This document shows, one piece after another, positions 1-8,044 of a DNA stretch of 64,000 nt. The translations under genes and the position numbers were made by a program. The stretch covers positions 62,001 to 126,000 of the forward strand of contig JBGTQJ010000017.1 in assembly GCA_041941305.1 (NCBI GenBank). Direction: 5' to 3'. The DNA comes from JANSWP01 sp041941305 (GTDB taxonomy: Bacteria; Bacteroidota; Bacteroidia; Chitinophagales; Saprospiraceae). The notes under the pieces are model-generated. The model was not told the origin of the DNA and did no database searches. It saw only the letters and a list, made by a program, of their open reading frames with translations. The stretch's first letter is position 1. Every line of letters begins with the position of its first letter.

Positions 1-135
1 GCCTGTTATCCCCAGGAAGCAATTACGCTTCCTCCAACAAGTATTATCTTCTATATCATGCTAGCAATGTTGGTTAGATTGAAAGACTGTGACCCTAATT
101 TCGCAAAAGAATCTAAGGCAAAGTACTTATCTTGA
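1..135 (+). CDS. possible 3' end of a gene entering from the left edge
   Basis: Frame 1 is open from the first base to a TGA at 133-135, giving about 44 residues that end in KAKYLS. It would overlap the last codons of the convergent gene on the other strand by a few bases. A second frame is also open up to a TAG near 75, so the frame choice is uncertain. No domain can be recognised in so short a piece, and it may simply be intergenic DNA. Confidence 0.18.
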   Translation, partial: ACYPQEAITLPPTSIIFYIMLAMLVRLKDCDPNFAKESKAKYLS

Positions 136-2391
136 AATAAAAAATTGCTTTCTGGAAAATTGTGACTCATTCTCCAATATTAGAAAATACAAACCGCTTT
201 CTAAATCTAATTGTAAACCGCCATAAGAATTTTTTACCTGCTTTTCAAAAACCAATCGCCCTACCCTATCTAAAACCTTAATATTCAAACCCTTGAGGTC
301 AATATCCCCAAATTCTAAATTTAGTATTCCCGAACTTGGATTGGGATGAATCTGAACCTCCATTTCGGATAAACCTTCTAAACCAAGAACTTCTTCAAAA
401 TAAATGGAATCCATTACACCTAAACTCAAATTTTGATAACGGCCACTCCCTGATTCTTCGAGTTTCAAAGTTTTTATCATGAAATAATAAGTACCAGTAG
501 ATAGGTTGTTGATAGTAAAAGTAGTATCTAATATGGGTCCGGCATGTAATAGGAAGTAATCTCCAAATTGACTGGTTGCACCATAGATGTAGTAGCTTAA
601 AATATTAGTATCCAGAGCCGGAGACCACTTCAATTCAATGGTTTGGGAACTCGTATCAACCTGAAAATTCCTGGGTGGTTTGACAGGATGCATTCTCAAG
701 GAAGGATCACCCATAAGTGCAGTGTGTACCAATTGAGGTCCTGGATTGTAATTGTCAATTGAGGCATTCTGGGTCCTGATGGTACTATAACCAATATGGT
801 GACCCATTGCCATATGATGAAAGCTCCAGGGTGGATTTCCAGCCCAACAATTAGTTAGCGTCAAACCTTGTGCAAGTGGAGCTCTAAGAAAATTATCAGA
901 ATTGTCCCAATCTCCAAATTGGCTACCAAAGAGCATGGTAAACACATTTAACAAAGAGTCATTTGCAAAATCTGTGGTCGTACCAATTCCATTGGCACTC
1001 ATATGAGATCCACTCCCCCCTCCATAGGACCACAAATAACTTTCATTGCTCATGCTTGAGAAATAATCCAAATTGTCAATGTTTTCCGCACCAAACATCG
1101 GGGCAAAATTGCGATAAGCACTAGCCGCAGGAGCCCCAAGGACAATATTCAGATTATCATCAATTAGCCCCCTCCTTTGTATCTCAAATTCTCCATGCTT
1201 ATAGCGATGTGCTTTCTCTAAATACTTACGAGTCAATTCTATTTCATTATCTTGATAGGAAGGCAAATCAGTTAAATCAACTCGACCTACTTGCAACTCC
1301 ATTTCAGTTGGGATACCGGTTTGGTCAAATTTTCCATCTCCCGGGACATTATGATTCCAAGGAAGAAAGGCTCCCGTATTATCTACTATCGTATCTGTCC
1401 AATCACCTGTCAATTCACCATAATAAGTATCTGCAGCCCAGGCTCCCCAATGATTTTCAGAATGCCCATCAGGATACATATCGCCAGAATAAGGAACAGG
1501 AATATTGCCCAATAAATACAGTGCTTTCAAATCGTTTTCCTGTTGATAGACTTCCAAAATTCGAGCCTTAACATCGGTTACAGCTTCATTCCTATTGGCT
1601 TCTCTAACTACTACCTTCCAGCCATCTTTGAATAAATCGTGCTTAAGTTCTTCAATTTCTCCTTGTAAAGGCGTAGAAAAAACATCATCGACCATCAATA
1701 AAATGGTCCCCCTTTTCTCTATTGGAGGCAGATTAATTCCAGCATAGATAAAACCATATTTCGCTTTTTCAATCAGGACAGTTCCCGGAGGTCCGGAGCT
1801 TCCATAAATTTGCCCAGTTTGAGCATTTTCTAAGCTCCAACTTGTTGTATTGGTCAGCAAATCAGGAAGCAGTGTTATTTCGATTTTTGTGGTAGTAGTT
1901 GTGTCTGAACATACCCAAAATGTTGTTTCTTCAAAATCCCCAAAATTGTCTCCATAAGCGACTATTTCCCCACATGATTCAACTTTGTACCATCCAAAAC
2001 CAAAATTGCAACACAATCCACTGCCATTCGTATTCTCCACAATAAAATTAAGCTCAGACTCTATTGGTACTTCAACTGTCCAAACCAGTGTATCCCACCT
2101 TTGTTTGAAAAAAGCATATTCATATCCAACTCCCTTCAATACATTGGTATCGGACCATTCTATCGCCCCCCACGGCAATTCACCTATTGGTTCTCCCCAA
2201 TTCTGGTCTTCCAGAGATTTCCGATATATTGTATACCCACCGGAAGACCAATCCCATGACCAGGAAAAGTCAATTTTAGTTGGATTATCATGGATTTCTG
2301 CAGATACCTGTACAGAACGGTTTTGAGCATCTTGTGAAAAAAGGGAATAATAGAAAAGGAATGCAAAAAAAAGTACAAGTGTGTTTTTCAT
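127..2391 (-). CDS. secreted gingipain-like (peptidase C25-fold) protein with T9SS sorting domain
   Basis: The 754-residue protein starts with a clear signal peptide (about residues 1-20, ending LFSQ). The centre (about 225-545) has the layout of the C25/gingipain fold: ALYLLGNIPVP near 290-300, VGRVDLTDLPSYQDNE near 368-383, and a glycine-rich GSGSH near 459-463 followed by SQFGDWD at 490-496. In active gingipains the segment corresponding to SQFGDWD normally begins with the catalytic Cys; here that position appears to be Ser490, so activity is doubtful. A fibronectin-III-like stretch follows (about 575-665), then a type A T9SS C-terminal sorting domain (about 680-754, HPNPSSG near its start). 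It would be exported across the outer membrane. It lies 9 bp downstream of the phosphopantetheinyl transferase gene and is probably cotranscribed. The C25 assignment is from remembered motif layout, not a search. Confidence 0.75.
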   Translation of the reverse strand: MKNTLVLFFAFLFYYSLFSQDAQNRSVQVSAEIHDNPTKIDFSWSWDWSSGGYTIYRKSLEDQNWGEPIGELPWGAIEWSDTNVLKGVGYEYAFFKQRWDTLVWTVEVPIESELNFIVENTNGSGLCCNFGFGWYKVESCGEIVAYGDNFGDFEETTFWVCSDTTTTTKIEITLLPDLLTNTTSWSLENAQTGQIYGSSGPPGTVLIEKAKYGFIYAGINLPPIEKRGTILLMVDDVFSTPLQGEIEELKHDLFKDGWKVVVREANRNEAVTDVKARILEVYQQENDLKALYLLGNIPVPYSGDMYPDGHSENHWGAWAADTYYGELTGDWTDTIVDNTGAFLPWNHNVPGDGKFDQTGIPTEMELQVGRVDLTDLPSYQDNEIELTRKYLEKAHRYKHGEFEIQRRGLIDDNLNIVLGAPAASAYRNFAPMFGAENIDNLDYFSSMSNESYLWSYGGGSGSHMSANGIGTTTDFANDSLLNVFTMLFGSQFGDWDNSDNFLRAPLAQGLTLTNCWAGNPPWSFHHMAMGHHIGYSTIRTQNASIDNYNPGPQLVHTALMGDPSLRMHPVKPPRNFQVDTSSQTIELKWSPALDTNILSYYIYGATSQFGDYFLLHAGPILDTTFTINNLSTGTYYFMIKTLKLEESGSGRYQNLSLGVMDSIYFEEVLGLEGLSEMEVQIHPNPSSGILNLEFGDIDLKGLNIKVLDRVGRLVFEKQVKNSYGGLQLDLESGLYFLILENESQFSRKQFFISR

Positions 2392-2400
2392 AAATATGTG

Positions 2401-3177
2401 CTATATGTCAAATGTGTGAATTTCAAAATCTGAATCAAACATGGATATGGAAACTGCACTTTCCTTCCAAAAAAAAGATTTTATGAAAATGGAATAACCT
2501 AAATATGCAGCTAATTTTTTGTCTTGAATTCGATTTAAATTATTATTTCGTGAAACATCTATTTCCGTTAAAACTTCTGAAACCCCAATGCCTGTCAATT
2601 TCAGTAAAGATTCTTTTCGGGTCCAAAATTTATAGAATTTCATAACAGAATCTATGCGTCTTTTCTCTGATTTTGTAAAAAATCTATCCACTAAAAGTTG
2701 ATAATCGAAAGCTTGGTCGATTTTTTCAATATCTACTCCAACTTCTGCTTCATCTTTGGAAAAAGCAAGAGCTATTTTTCCTTTTGAATGTGAAAGATTG
2801 AAAGAGAATTTGGAAAAATCCTTTAAATATGGTTTTCCATGTGCTCCAAATTCAAATTGAATTTGGGGATTTGAAATGTTTAAAAATTTCGAAACATAAT
2901 CTCTTAGAACGCCATGAGCTATAATATACTCTTTCCGGTCTTTCTCAAAACGGAATCGTTTAGCCTTTTCTTTTTCCTGAATACTGAGCAAATCATAAAA
3001 GAATCGTTCCTGTTTTTCTGAAAAATCACTAACGTCAATCAAACAAATTATTGGGGAGTTATGATTTAAAAAATCTAATTTTGGGAGGGGATTTATATTT
3101 AGATTTAGTATGTCTTCACAATTGATTTTCAAACTTATTGATGTTACGCTTTGATCAAAATGAGTAGGATTACTCAA
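2401..3177 (-). CDS. 4'-phosphopantetheinyl transferase, Sfp type
   Basis: The 258-residue cytoplasmic enzyme would transfer the 4'-phosphopantetheine arm of CoA to a serine of a carrier protein. Family hallmarks are visible: FNLSHS at 126-131, the magnesium-binding GVDIE at 147-151, and FWTRKESLLK at 184-193. Its length fits the Sfp/AcpT group rather than the short AcpS group. No acyl carrier protein, polyketide or non-ribosomal peptide synthase gene lies in this window, so its partner is unknown. The next gene on the same strand starts 9 bp downstream, suggesting one transcript. The divergent hydrolase gene starts only about 35 bp away, so the two promoters must overlap. Confidence 0.9.
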   Translation of the reverse strand: MSNPTHFDQSVTSISLKINCEDILNLNINPLPKLDFLNHNSPIICLIDVSDFSEKQERFFYDLLSIQEKEKAKRFRFEKDRKEYIIAHGVLRDYVSKFLNISNPQIQFEFGAHGKPYLKDFSKFSFNLSHSKGKIALAFSKDEAEVGVDIEKIDQAFDYQLLVDRFFTKSEKRRIDSVMKFYKFWTRKESLLKLTGIGVSEVLTEIDVSRNNNLNRIQDKKLAAYLGYSIFIKSFFWKESAVSISMFDSDFEIHTFDI

Positions 3178-3212
3178 TATTTAAAATAAATCTCCGTTTG
3201 GGAATAAAAAAC

Positions 3213-3941
3213 ATGCAATTTCAAATATACCTCATTTTTATCCTTTCTATAACTTTCCCATCAAAAATTGAAGGGATCATGAATTCCAAAACAACCATTT
3301 ATCTCATTCCTGGCCAAGGTGCCGATCATCGAATATTTAATAATTTTGAATTAGACCTGAAATACAATATCAAGCATATCAAATGGAAAGTCCCAACTCC
3401 TAAAGAAACCTTATCAGAATATGCACAACGATTGGCATACCAAATTGATACAAGCGGCAAGTATATATTGATAGGAATTTCTCTTGGGGGGATGGTAGCT
3501 ACGGAAATGGCAGAGTTCCTCAAACCCGAAAAAGTCATTATAATCTCAAGTGCCAAAAACAGAGGGGAACTACCAGGGAGATATAAATTCATGAGTGTAC
3601 TCCCTATAAATAGAATTGTCCCTGCAAGCCTATTGAAAGCAGGTACTTTTATTGCTCAACCTTTGGTGGAACCAGATCGAAAAAATGAAAAAGAAACTTT
3701 TGTTGCAATGATAAAGGCCATCAATCCACAGTTTTTGAAACGAACCATTGACATGATCATAAATTGGGAACGATTGGATAACAACAAAGACATTATTCAC
3801 ATCCATGGCACTAAAGACCAAACGCTGCCTATTAAAAATATTCGTTACGATTACAAAATTGATGGCGGATCACATATGATGGCATTGACACGAGGGAAGG
3901 AGGTTAGTCAAATCATCAATTCTATTTTGGGGGAGTCATAA
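3213..3941 (+). CDS. alpha/beta hydrolase with N-terminal signal or anchor
   Basis: I place the start at ATG 3213, which opens directly with a hydrophobic signal-like segment (MQFQIYLIFILSITF); a TTG 15 bp upstream is in frame but less likely. The product is 242 residues. It has the nucleophile elbow GISLGG (Ser near residue 90), an acid in HGTKDQTLP, and a histidine in DGGSHMM near the C-terminus, giving a complete Ser-Asp-His triad. The fold suits an esterase, lipase or thioesterase-like enzyme in the periplasm or on the inner membrane. The substrate cannot be told from sequence. It is divergent from the phosphopantetheinyl transferase gene. Confidence 0.8.
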   Translation: MQFQIYLIFILSITFPSKIEGIMNSKTTIYLIPGQGADHRIFNNFELDLKYNIKHIKWKVPTPKETLSEYAQRLAYQIDTSGKYILIGISLGGMVATEMAEFLKPEKVIIISSAKNRGELPGRYKFMSVLPINRIVPASLLKAGTFIAQPLVEPDRKNEKETFVAMIKAINPQFLKRTIDMIINWERLDNNKDIIHIHGTKDQTLPIKNIRYDYKIDGGSHMMALTRGKEVSQIINSILGES

Positions 3942-4081
3942 TTTTCCTTTTCTTTAAAATGCCCTTTTTTGTGAGTTTCCTTTAATTTTTCGATAAAAAT
4001 CTTGTCTTGAATAGATTGTCCTGATGCAGAGTTTATTGCAATTGAACGGAAAAAATAATAAGCCTGGGTTTTATTCAGGTT

Positions 4082-5239
4082 TCAATTTCCCCCAATACTT
4101 AAAGCTTCTGCCAGCTTTTCCAAATAACCAAATCCGAATTTTTCCAAATTGGATTCTGAATGAGAAAAAATGATGAGATCACGGTTCTTAATTTCTTCAA
4201 TAATATCCAATTGTTGAGCCGAAGGATTATTTTTTCTTTTTGGATAAACTTGTTGGTAGTAATAATAAAAAGAAGAGGCTGAAGCAAATAGGCCTTTTTG
4301 AACTCCATAATCCAAAAATATTTTGTAATAGCTATCCCCAACTACTAAAACATTCGGCTTTACGGTTAAGGAATCAGAAAGGTATTTTATTCTCGGGTAG
4401 GGCATTTTGGGAGATGACAAATCTGACCACAAATTGGCACCATTCATCATTTCAATATCAGTACTTAAAATTTCCGCCTTCTCCTTCATTATTAGCTCCC
4501 AGGACATTTTAGGACAGTTTATTTCCCAGTTGGTGGAGACAAATTCACACAATTCCTCTGCAGCGAGTGTGGCACCCAAATAATTCCAATGTAATCCAAA
4601 TTTTGGATATAATTCTAACTTCGTCCCGGTATGGGAATCCAGTAAAAAACCCAAATCCAATCTTGGTATTTTTTCTTCATCCAAATAGGCATTAAAAGTT
4701 GACCAGTTGGATTTAGGGTATGGATAATTTTGGTAATAATCTGGAAGATATTCAGGTAGGGCTCTCGGTTTTCCGGGAGGATTAAGCACGATGCATTGAA
4801 TCCCCTTTTTATTTAGAGAGTCACAAACCTTTTTTAGCAGCGTTACTTTTCTTTTCACGTTTTTTTCACCAATAAAATCCTTTCCCAAATAGGCTTCACA
4901 ATATTCAGTAGAAAAAAAATAGTCCTCTTTACCTACAATTATTTTGCTGGAATTGATATGATTAAAAAAGGAAAAATCTACCTGGTTTTTTCCACGGACC
5001 GCTATATTCGCAATGCCCGATTCGGTCTTAATATGATTCTCAAAACTTCTCTGAAAACTCTTGTTTAAATACTTTTTAATAGCAAAAGCCGGACGATGAT
5101 ACAGTTCTCTTTGCCCAGATAATTGTCTGGCCTGCATATTAGGAAAGTGTTTTTCTACAAATGGTATATAATGCGGCATTAGAAATATACCTAAACACAT
5201 AAAGACGAAAAGGAAATATTTTAAAACGGTGTATCTCAT
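4082..5239 (-). CDS. AlgJ/AlgX-like SGNH-type O-acetyltransferase partner
   Basis: The 385-residue protein has one N-terminal membrane segment (about 8-24) and a periplasmic domain with the features of the AlgJ/AlgX (DHHW) family. VVGDSYYKIF carries the GDS nucleophile block at 301-303, and GLHWN lies at 215-219, matching the family's His-containing motif. These proteins receive acetyl groups exported by an MBOAT protein and move them to a polysaccharide. Its start codon overlaps the stop of the upstream MBOAT gene (TAATG), so the two are translationally coupled and very likely form one system. The acetylated polymer is not identifiable here, since no glycosyltransferase genes are nearby. Confidence 0.85.
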   Translation of the reverse strand: MRYTVLKYFLFVFMCLGIFLMPHYIPFVEKHFPNMQARQLSGQRELYHRPAFAIKKYLNKSFQRSFENHIKTESGIANIAVRGKNQVDFSFFNHINSSKIIVGKEDYFFSTEYCEAYLGKDFIGEKNVKRKVTLLKKVCDSLNKKGIQCIVLNPPGKPRALPEYLPDYYQNYPYPKSNWSTFNAYLDEEKIPRLDLGFLLDSHTGTKLELYPKFGLHWNYLGATLAAEELCEFVSTNWEINCPKMSWELIMKEKAEILSTDIEMMNGANLWSDLSSPKMPYPRIKYLSDSLTVKPNVLVVGDSYYKIFLDYGVQKGLFASASSFYYYYQQVYPKRKNNPSAQQLDIIEEIKNRDLIIFSHSESNLEKFGFGYLEKLAEALSIGGN

Positions 5240-6660
5240 TAAAATTTAAAATAGATAAATGGACTGAAATCTGATGCCATTAATTCAGCAATACATAAAA
5301 AGGCCAAAATAGTAGTGAAAATTGTCTTACCAGTCAAAATTCCCCAATGACCATTTGATGAAAAATATTTTTCTGGCAGTTGCTCCACCTTTGGGAAAAC
5401 AGCTAAAAATGAAAAAATCAAGGCGCACATCAGGATAAACCAAAATTTACTGGTCAAATAAACATTCAAATAAAAGCCACTAAATGAAAACATCTGGATT
5501 AGATAATCAAAAGCCATCTCAAAATTATCTGATCTGAAAAATACCCAGCCTATTAAAACAATAAAATAAGTAAAAAGAATGGAAAAAAGCCTTCCACGAT
5601 TTTGAAGCCATTTGACTAAAAACAATCTATCCAAAATTAAAAACAAGCCATGAAAAGCTCCCCAGAACACAAAGGTCCAGGCAGCTCCATGCCACAAGCC
5701 TGAAATTAAAAAAACAACAACCAGATTGAAATACAATCGATTTTTAGAAACCCGATTTCCTCCTAAGGGAATATATAGATAATCTCTCATCCAATTACTC
5801 AATGTAATGTGCCATCGTCGCCAGAATTCTGTGATACTCTGTGATATATACGGGAAATTGAAATTTTCAGGAAAACGGAAGCCCATCATTCTGGCCAATC
5901 CAATTGCCATATCTGAATAACCTGAAAAATCAAAATAGATTTGTAAAGAATAGGCAATAACTCCCAACCATGCGGTAGCTGTAGTAAAGTGTTCTTCTGG
6001 CAGGGAAAAAATCTGGTCGACTACTTCTCCTAAAACATTGGCAATCAGTATTTTCTTTGCCAAACCAATAATAAATCTATACAATCCTGCTAATTTATCT
6101 TCAATGGTATCATTCGCTATTCTATTTGTCAACTGATCAGCTATCTCACGAAATCTGACGATAGGTCCGGCAATAAGTTGTGGAAATAACATAATGTACA
6201 AGGCATAATTGACAAAATTGTCTTGAGGTTTGGTTTTTCCTGAATGACAATCCAATACATAGCTTATTTTTTGAAAAGTAATAAAGGAAATCCCGATCGG
6301 AAGAACAACATGAGTCACTGGGATGCTGGCTATTGTCAATACATTCAAAACTTCATTGATAGATGCTGTAAAGAAATTGAGATATTTGGCAATGATAAGT
6401 ACCAGAACATTTAAAGAGACTGAGGTCAAAAGCAATCTTTTCCTAAGGGTGCCTTTCGAAAGACAAATAAGCCTTACCAGATAAAAGTCAATGATTAGCC
6501 CTGTAAATACAGCAATGAAGAATTCAGGAGCCCCCCAGGCATAAAAGTAACAGGAAGCAATTAGCGCTATTGTATTTTGAAGTTTTTTTGGTGAAGACCA
6601 ATAAAGCAGCAAAAAGACCGGCAGGAAATAAAATAAAAAGTAATAGCTGCTGAAGACCAT
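5239..6660 (-). CDS. MBOAT family membrane O-acyltransferase, AlgI-like
   Basis: The 473-residue polytopic inner-membrane protein opens with MVFSSYYFLFYFLPVF, typical of AlgI/DltB-like MBOATs in Bacteroidota. It contains FWRRWHITLS at 279-288, MRDYLYIPLGGNR at 291-303, and the LWHGAAWTFVFWG block with the catalytic histidine at about 324. It would pass acetyl groups from a cytoplasmic donor across the membrane. It is coupled by a one-base overlap to the AlgJ-like gene downstream, the usual arrangement for surface polysaccharide O-acetylation. Length and motif spacing look complete. Confidence 0.93.
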   Translation of the reverse strand: MVFSSYYFLFYFLPVFLLLYWSSPKKLQNTIALIASCYFYAWGAPEFFIAVFTGLIIDFYLVRLICLSKGTLRKRLLLTSVSLNVLVLIIAKYLNFFTASINEVLNVLTIASIPVTHVVLPIGISFITFQKISYVLDCHSGKTKPQDNFVNYALYIMLFPQLIAGPIVRFREIADQLTNRIANDTIEDKLAGLYRFIIGLAKKILIANVLGEVVDQIFSLPEEHFTTATAWLGVIAYSLQIYFDFSGYSDMAIGLARMMGFRFPENFNFPYISQSITEFWRRWHITLSNWMRDYLYIPLGGNRVSKNRLYFNLVVVFLISGLWHGAAWTFVFWGAFHGLFLILDRLFLVKWLQNRGRLFSILFTYFIVLIGWVFFRSDNFEMAFDYLIQMFSFSGFYLNVYLTSKFWFILMCALIFSFLAVFPKVEQLPEKYFSSNGHWGILTGKTIFTTILAFLCIAELMASDFSPFIYFKF

Positions 6661-6771
6661 GCATATCGTTTTGGAAGATGCGAAGATAGGTCGATTATAG
6701 AATTGTATTGAGTCTGGGCTCTAGAAATAATTTTGTTTTCTATAAATTCATTTGATTCTTAATTTTGAGAT

Positions 6772-7368
6772 ATGAATTCCAATAATTTTAAATCTATTGT
6801 TGAACAGGAAGCATTCACGAAGGTGAGCAATGAATTTGGTATTGCTTTCTTTTTTTGGTTTATCCTTATCATCACTTCTGTTTTTCTGTTTGGAATCCAT
6901 TTACCCCAAAAAGAAAAGATCACCTGCAATATGGAAACTATCAAAAAGTGGAAGGCCAAAGATCATTTTTATGAGAATGGAAAGTACTTCGATTTAGGAG
7001 GAGCACAAAGTAAAAAGTATTTCAAATCAGGAGCATATAGTTTTGAACTTGGTAAGGGAATTCCATTTGGATTAAATTATACCATTCCACGTCTCGAAGG
7101 AAATGAAAAAATCAAAGCCAGTATTTGGAGATTTTCAGAGAAAAAGACAAATAAATCCAACAGAATTGTGGCAGAAGTAAAAGGTGGCCTTTTTTGGAAA
7201 TCCGGAAATGAAATAGTTGAAAAATCAAAAGATGGTTGGGAAAAAATCCAATTTACATTTGAACCCCCATCAAGAATCAAAAGCAAAAAACTCGATATTT
7301 ATGTATGGAATGAGGGCGATGATTCGGTATGGTTTGATGATCTGGAAATCATAATTGAGAGAATATAA
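6772..7368 (+). CDS. membrane-anchored protein with a carbohydrate-binding-like domain
   Basis: This 198-residue protein is not a family I can name. Residues 23-43 form a single membrane segment preceded by a short cytoplasmic tail. The remaining ~150 residues look like one beta-sandwich. The ending DSVWFDDLEI resembles the last strand of jelly-roll carbohydrate-binding modules, where a similar VWFDDxE pattern is common. It diverges from the MBOAT operon across a 111-bp gap, so a role with the same cell-surface polysaccharide is possible but inferred. A TAATTTTG box lies at 6760-6767, only a few bases before the ATG. A strong hairpin follows the gene. Confidence 0.6.
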   Translation: MNSNNFKSIVEQEAFTKVSNEFGIAFFFWFILIITSVFLFGIHLPQKEKITCNMETIKKWKAKDHFYENGKYFDLGGAQSKKYFKSGAYSFELGKGIPFGLNYTIPRLEGNEKIKASIWRFSEKKTNKSNRIVAEVKGGLFWKSGNEIVEKSKDGWEKIQFTFEPPSRIKSKKLDIYVWNEGDDSVWFDDLEIIIERI

Positions 7369-7401
7369 ACCAACGATTAAATCGTTTAGAAAGGATCTTC
7401 A

Positions 7402-7444
7402 ACAAAAACGCCCGGCGGCATGATGCATCGCCCGGCGCTTTTGT
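7402..7444 (+). terminator. GC-rich hairpin after the jelly-roll protein gene
   Basis: A 16-bp near-perfect stem (7402-7417 with 7429-7444, two mismatches) encloses an 11-base loop and stands out as GC-rich in AT-rich DNA. It lies 33 bp after the stop at 7368 and ends in TTTTGT, so it probably terminates the rightward transcript. Confidence 0.6.
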
Positions 7445-7695
7445 TAAAATTGATAATTTTTCTGAATCTTTTTACCGTCTGCTTATTTAAAAACATCACT
7501 AACGGCCTCGATATTATTTTAATTCTTAATGAGTTGTGACAGTGACTGTTTCCGCGATACAGTTATGAACACCTAATGAAACGAGTTGTCAACTCAAAAA
7601 AATTATCCTGCTGATTTTCTTTTCGTAAAGGTCATGCTTCATGCCTTTACAAATTTGGTGTCTGGTGGACTCATAAGCAAAAATATTTTATAAAA

Positions 7696-7905
7696 CACAA
7701 CTTAGCACATTGTATAATAAATCGGTTTGGATCATAATCCTTTTGTAAATCAACAAAGCCAAATTAGGGTTTCGTTTTTCCAGCTATTGAAGCCTGGAAG
7801 GTGGTGAAAGTCTGAAGGAAACCCAGAAGCTTTGGATAGGATTTTTTAGTTGATTTACAAGCTTTCAAGGAACTTATTATTGATGTGGGTGTGCTAACCG
7901 TTGTG
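7696..7905. repeat. nested palindrome, single copy (family 3)
   Basis: Five stems nest one inside another. From outside in: CACAACTTAGCACA (7696-7709) with 7890-7905 (two-base bulge); TTGTAAATCAAC (7743-7754) with GTTGATTTACAA (7849-7860); AAAGC (7755-7759) with GCTTT (7829-7833); GGGTTTC (7767-7773) with GAAACCC (7818-7824); TTCCAG (7778-7783) with CTGGAA (7794-7799). It sits between two convergent genes. No second copy was found in the window. It could be a structured RNA or a cruciform-forming element like the families described below. Confidence 0.6.
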
Positions 7906-8044
7906 ACTACTAATTCGCAGTGCTAAGATAAATAAATATTTTTCAATATATCCATCAAACACCCATCTTTTTTACAAACAAAATTAAATTCAAAATTTAA
8001 TTTTACAATTGCGCTATATTTTAAAATAAAATAATATTTCTAAT

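Larger units (their letters stand above)
7369..8044. other. 676-bp intergenic region with several hairpins
   Basis: No coding region could be supported between the two convergent genes. Besides the terminator hairpin and the nested palindrome at 7696-7905, a small hairpin pairs GTAAAGG with CCTTTAC near 7626-7651. The motif GGTGAAAGTC near 7803-7812 faintly recalls a group II intron core, but no further intron domains are visible. Confidence 0.5.

Noticed and set aside
1209..1571. Plus-strand open frame inside the gingipain-like gene
   Set aside because: It is a shadow of the minus-strand gene with no supporting features.
7741..7862. Group II intron
   Set aside because: Only a short GGTGAAAGTC-like stretch is present; no reverse transcriptase and no domain V/VI hairpin.
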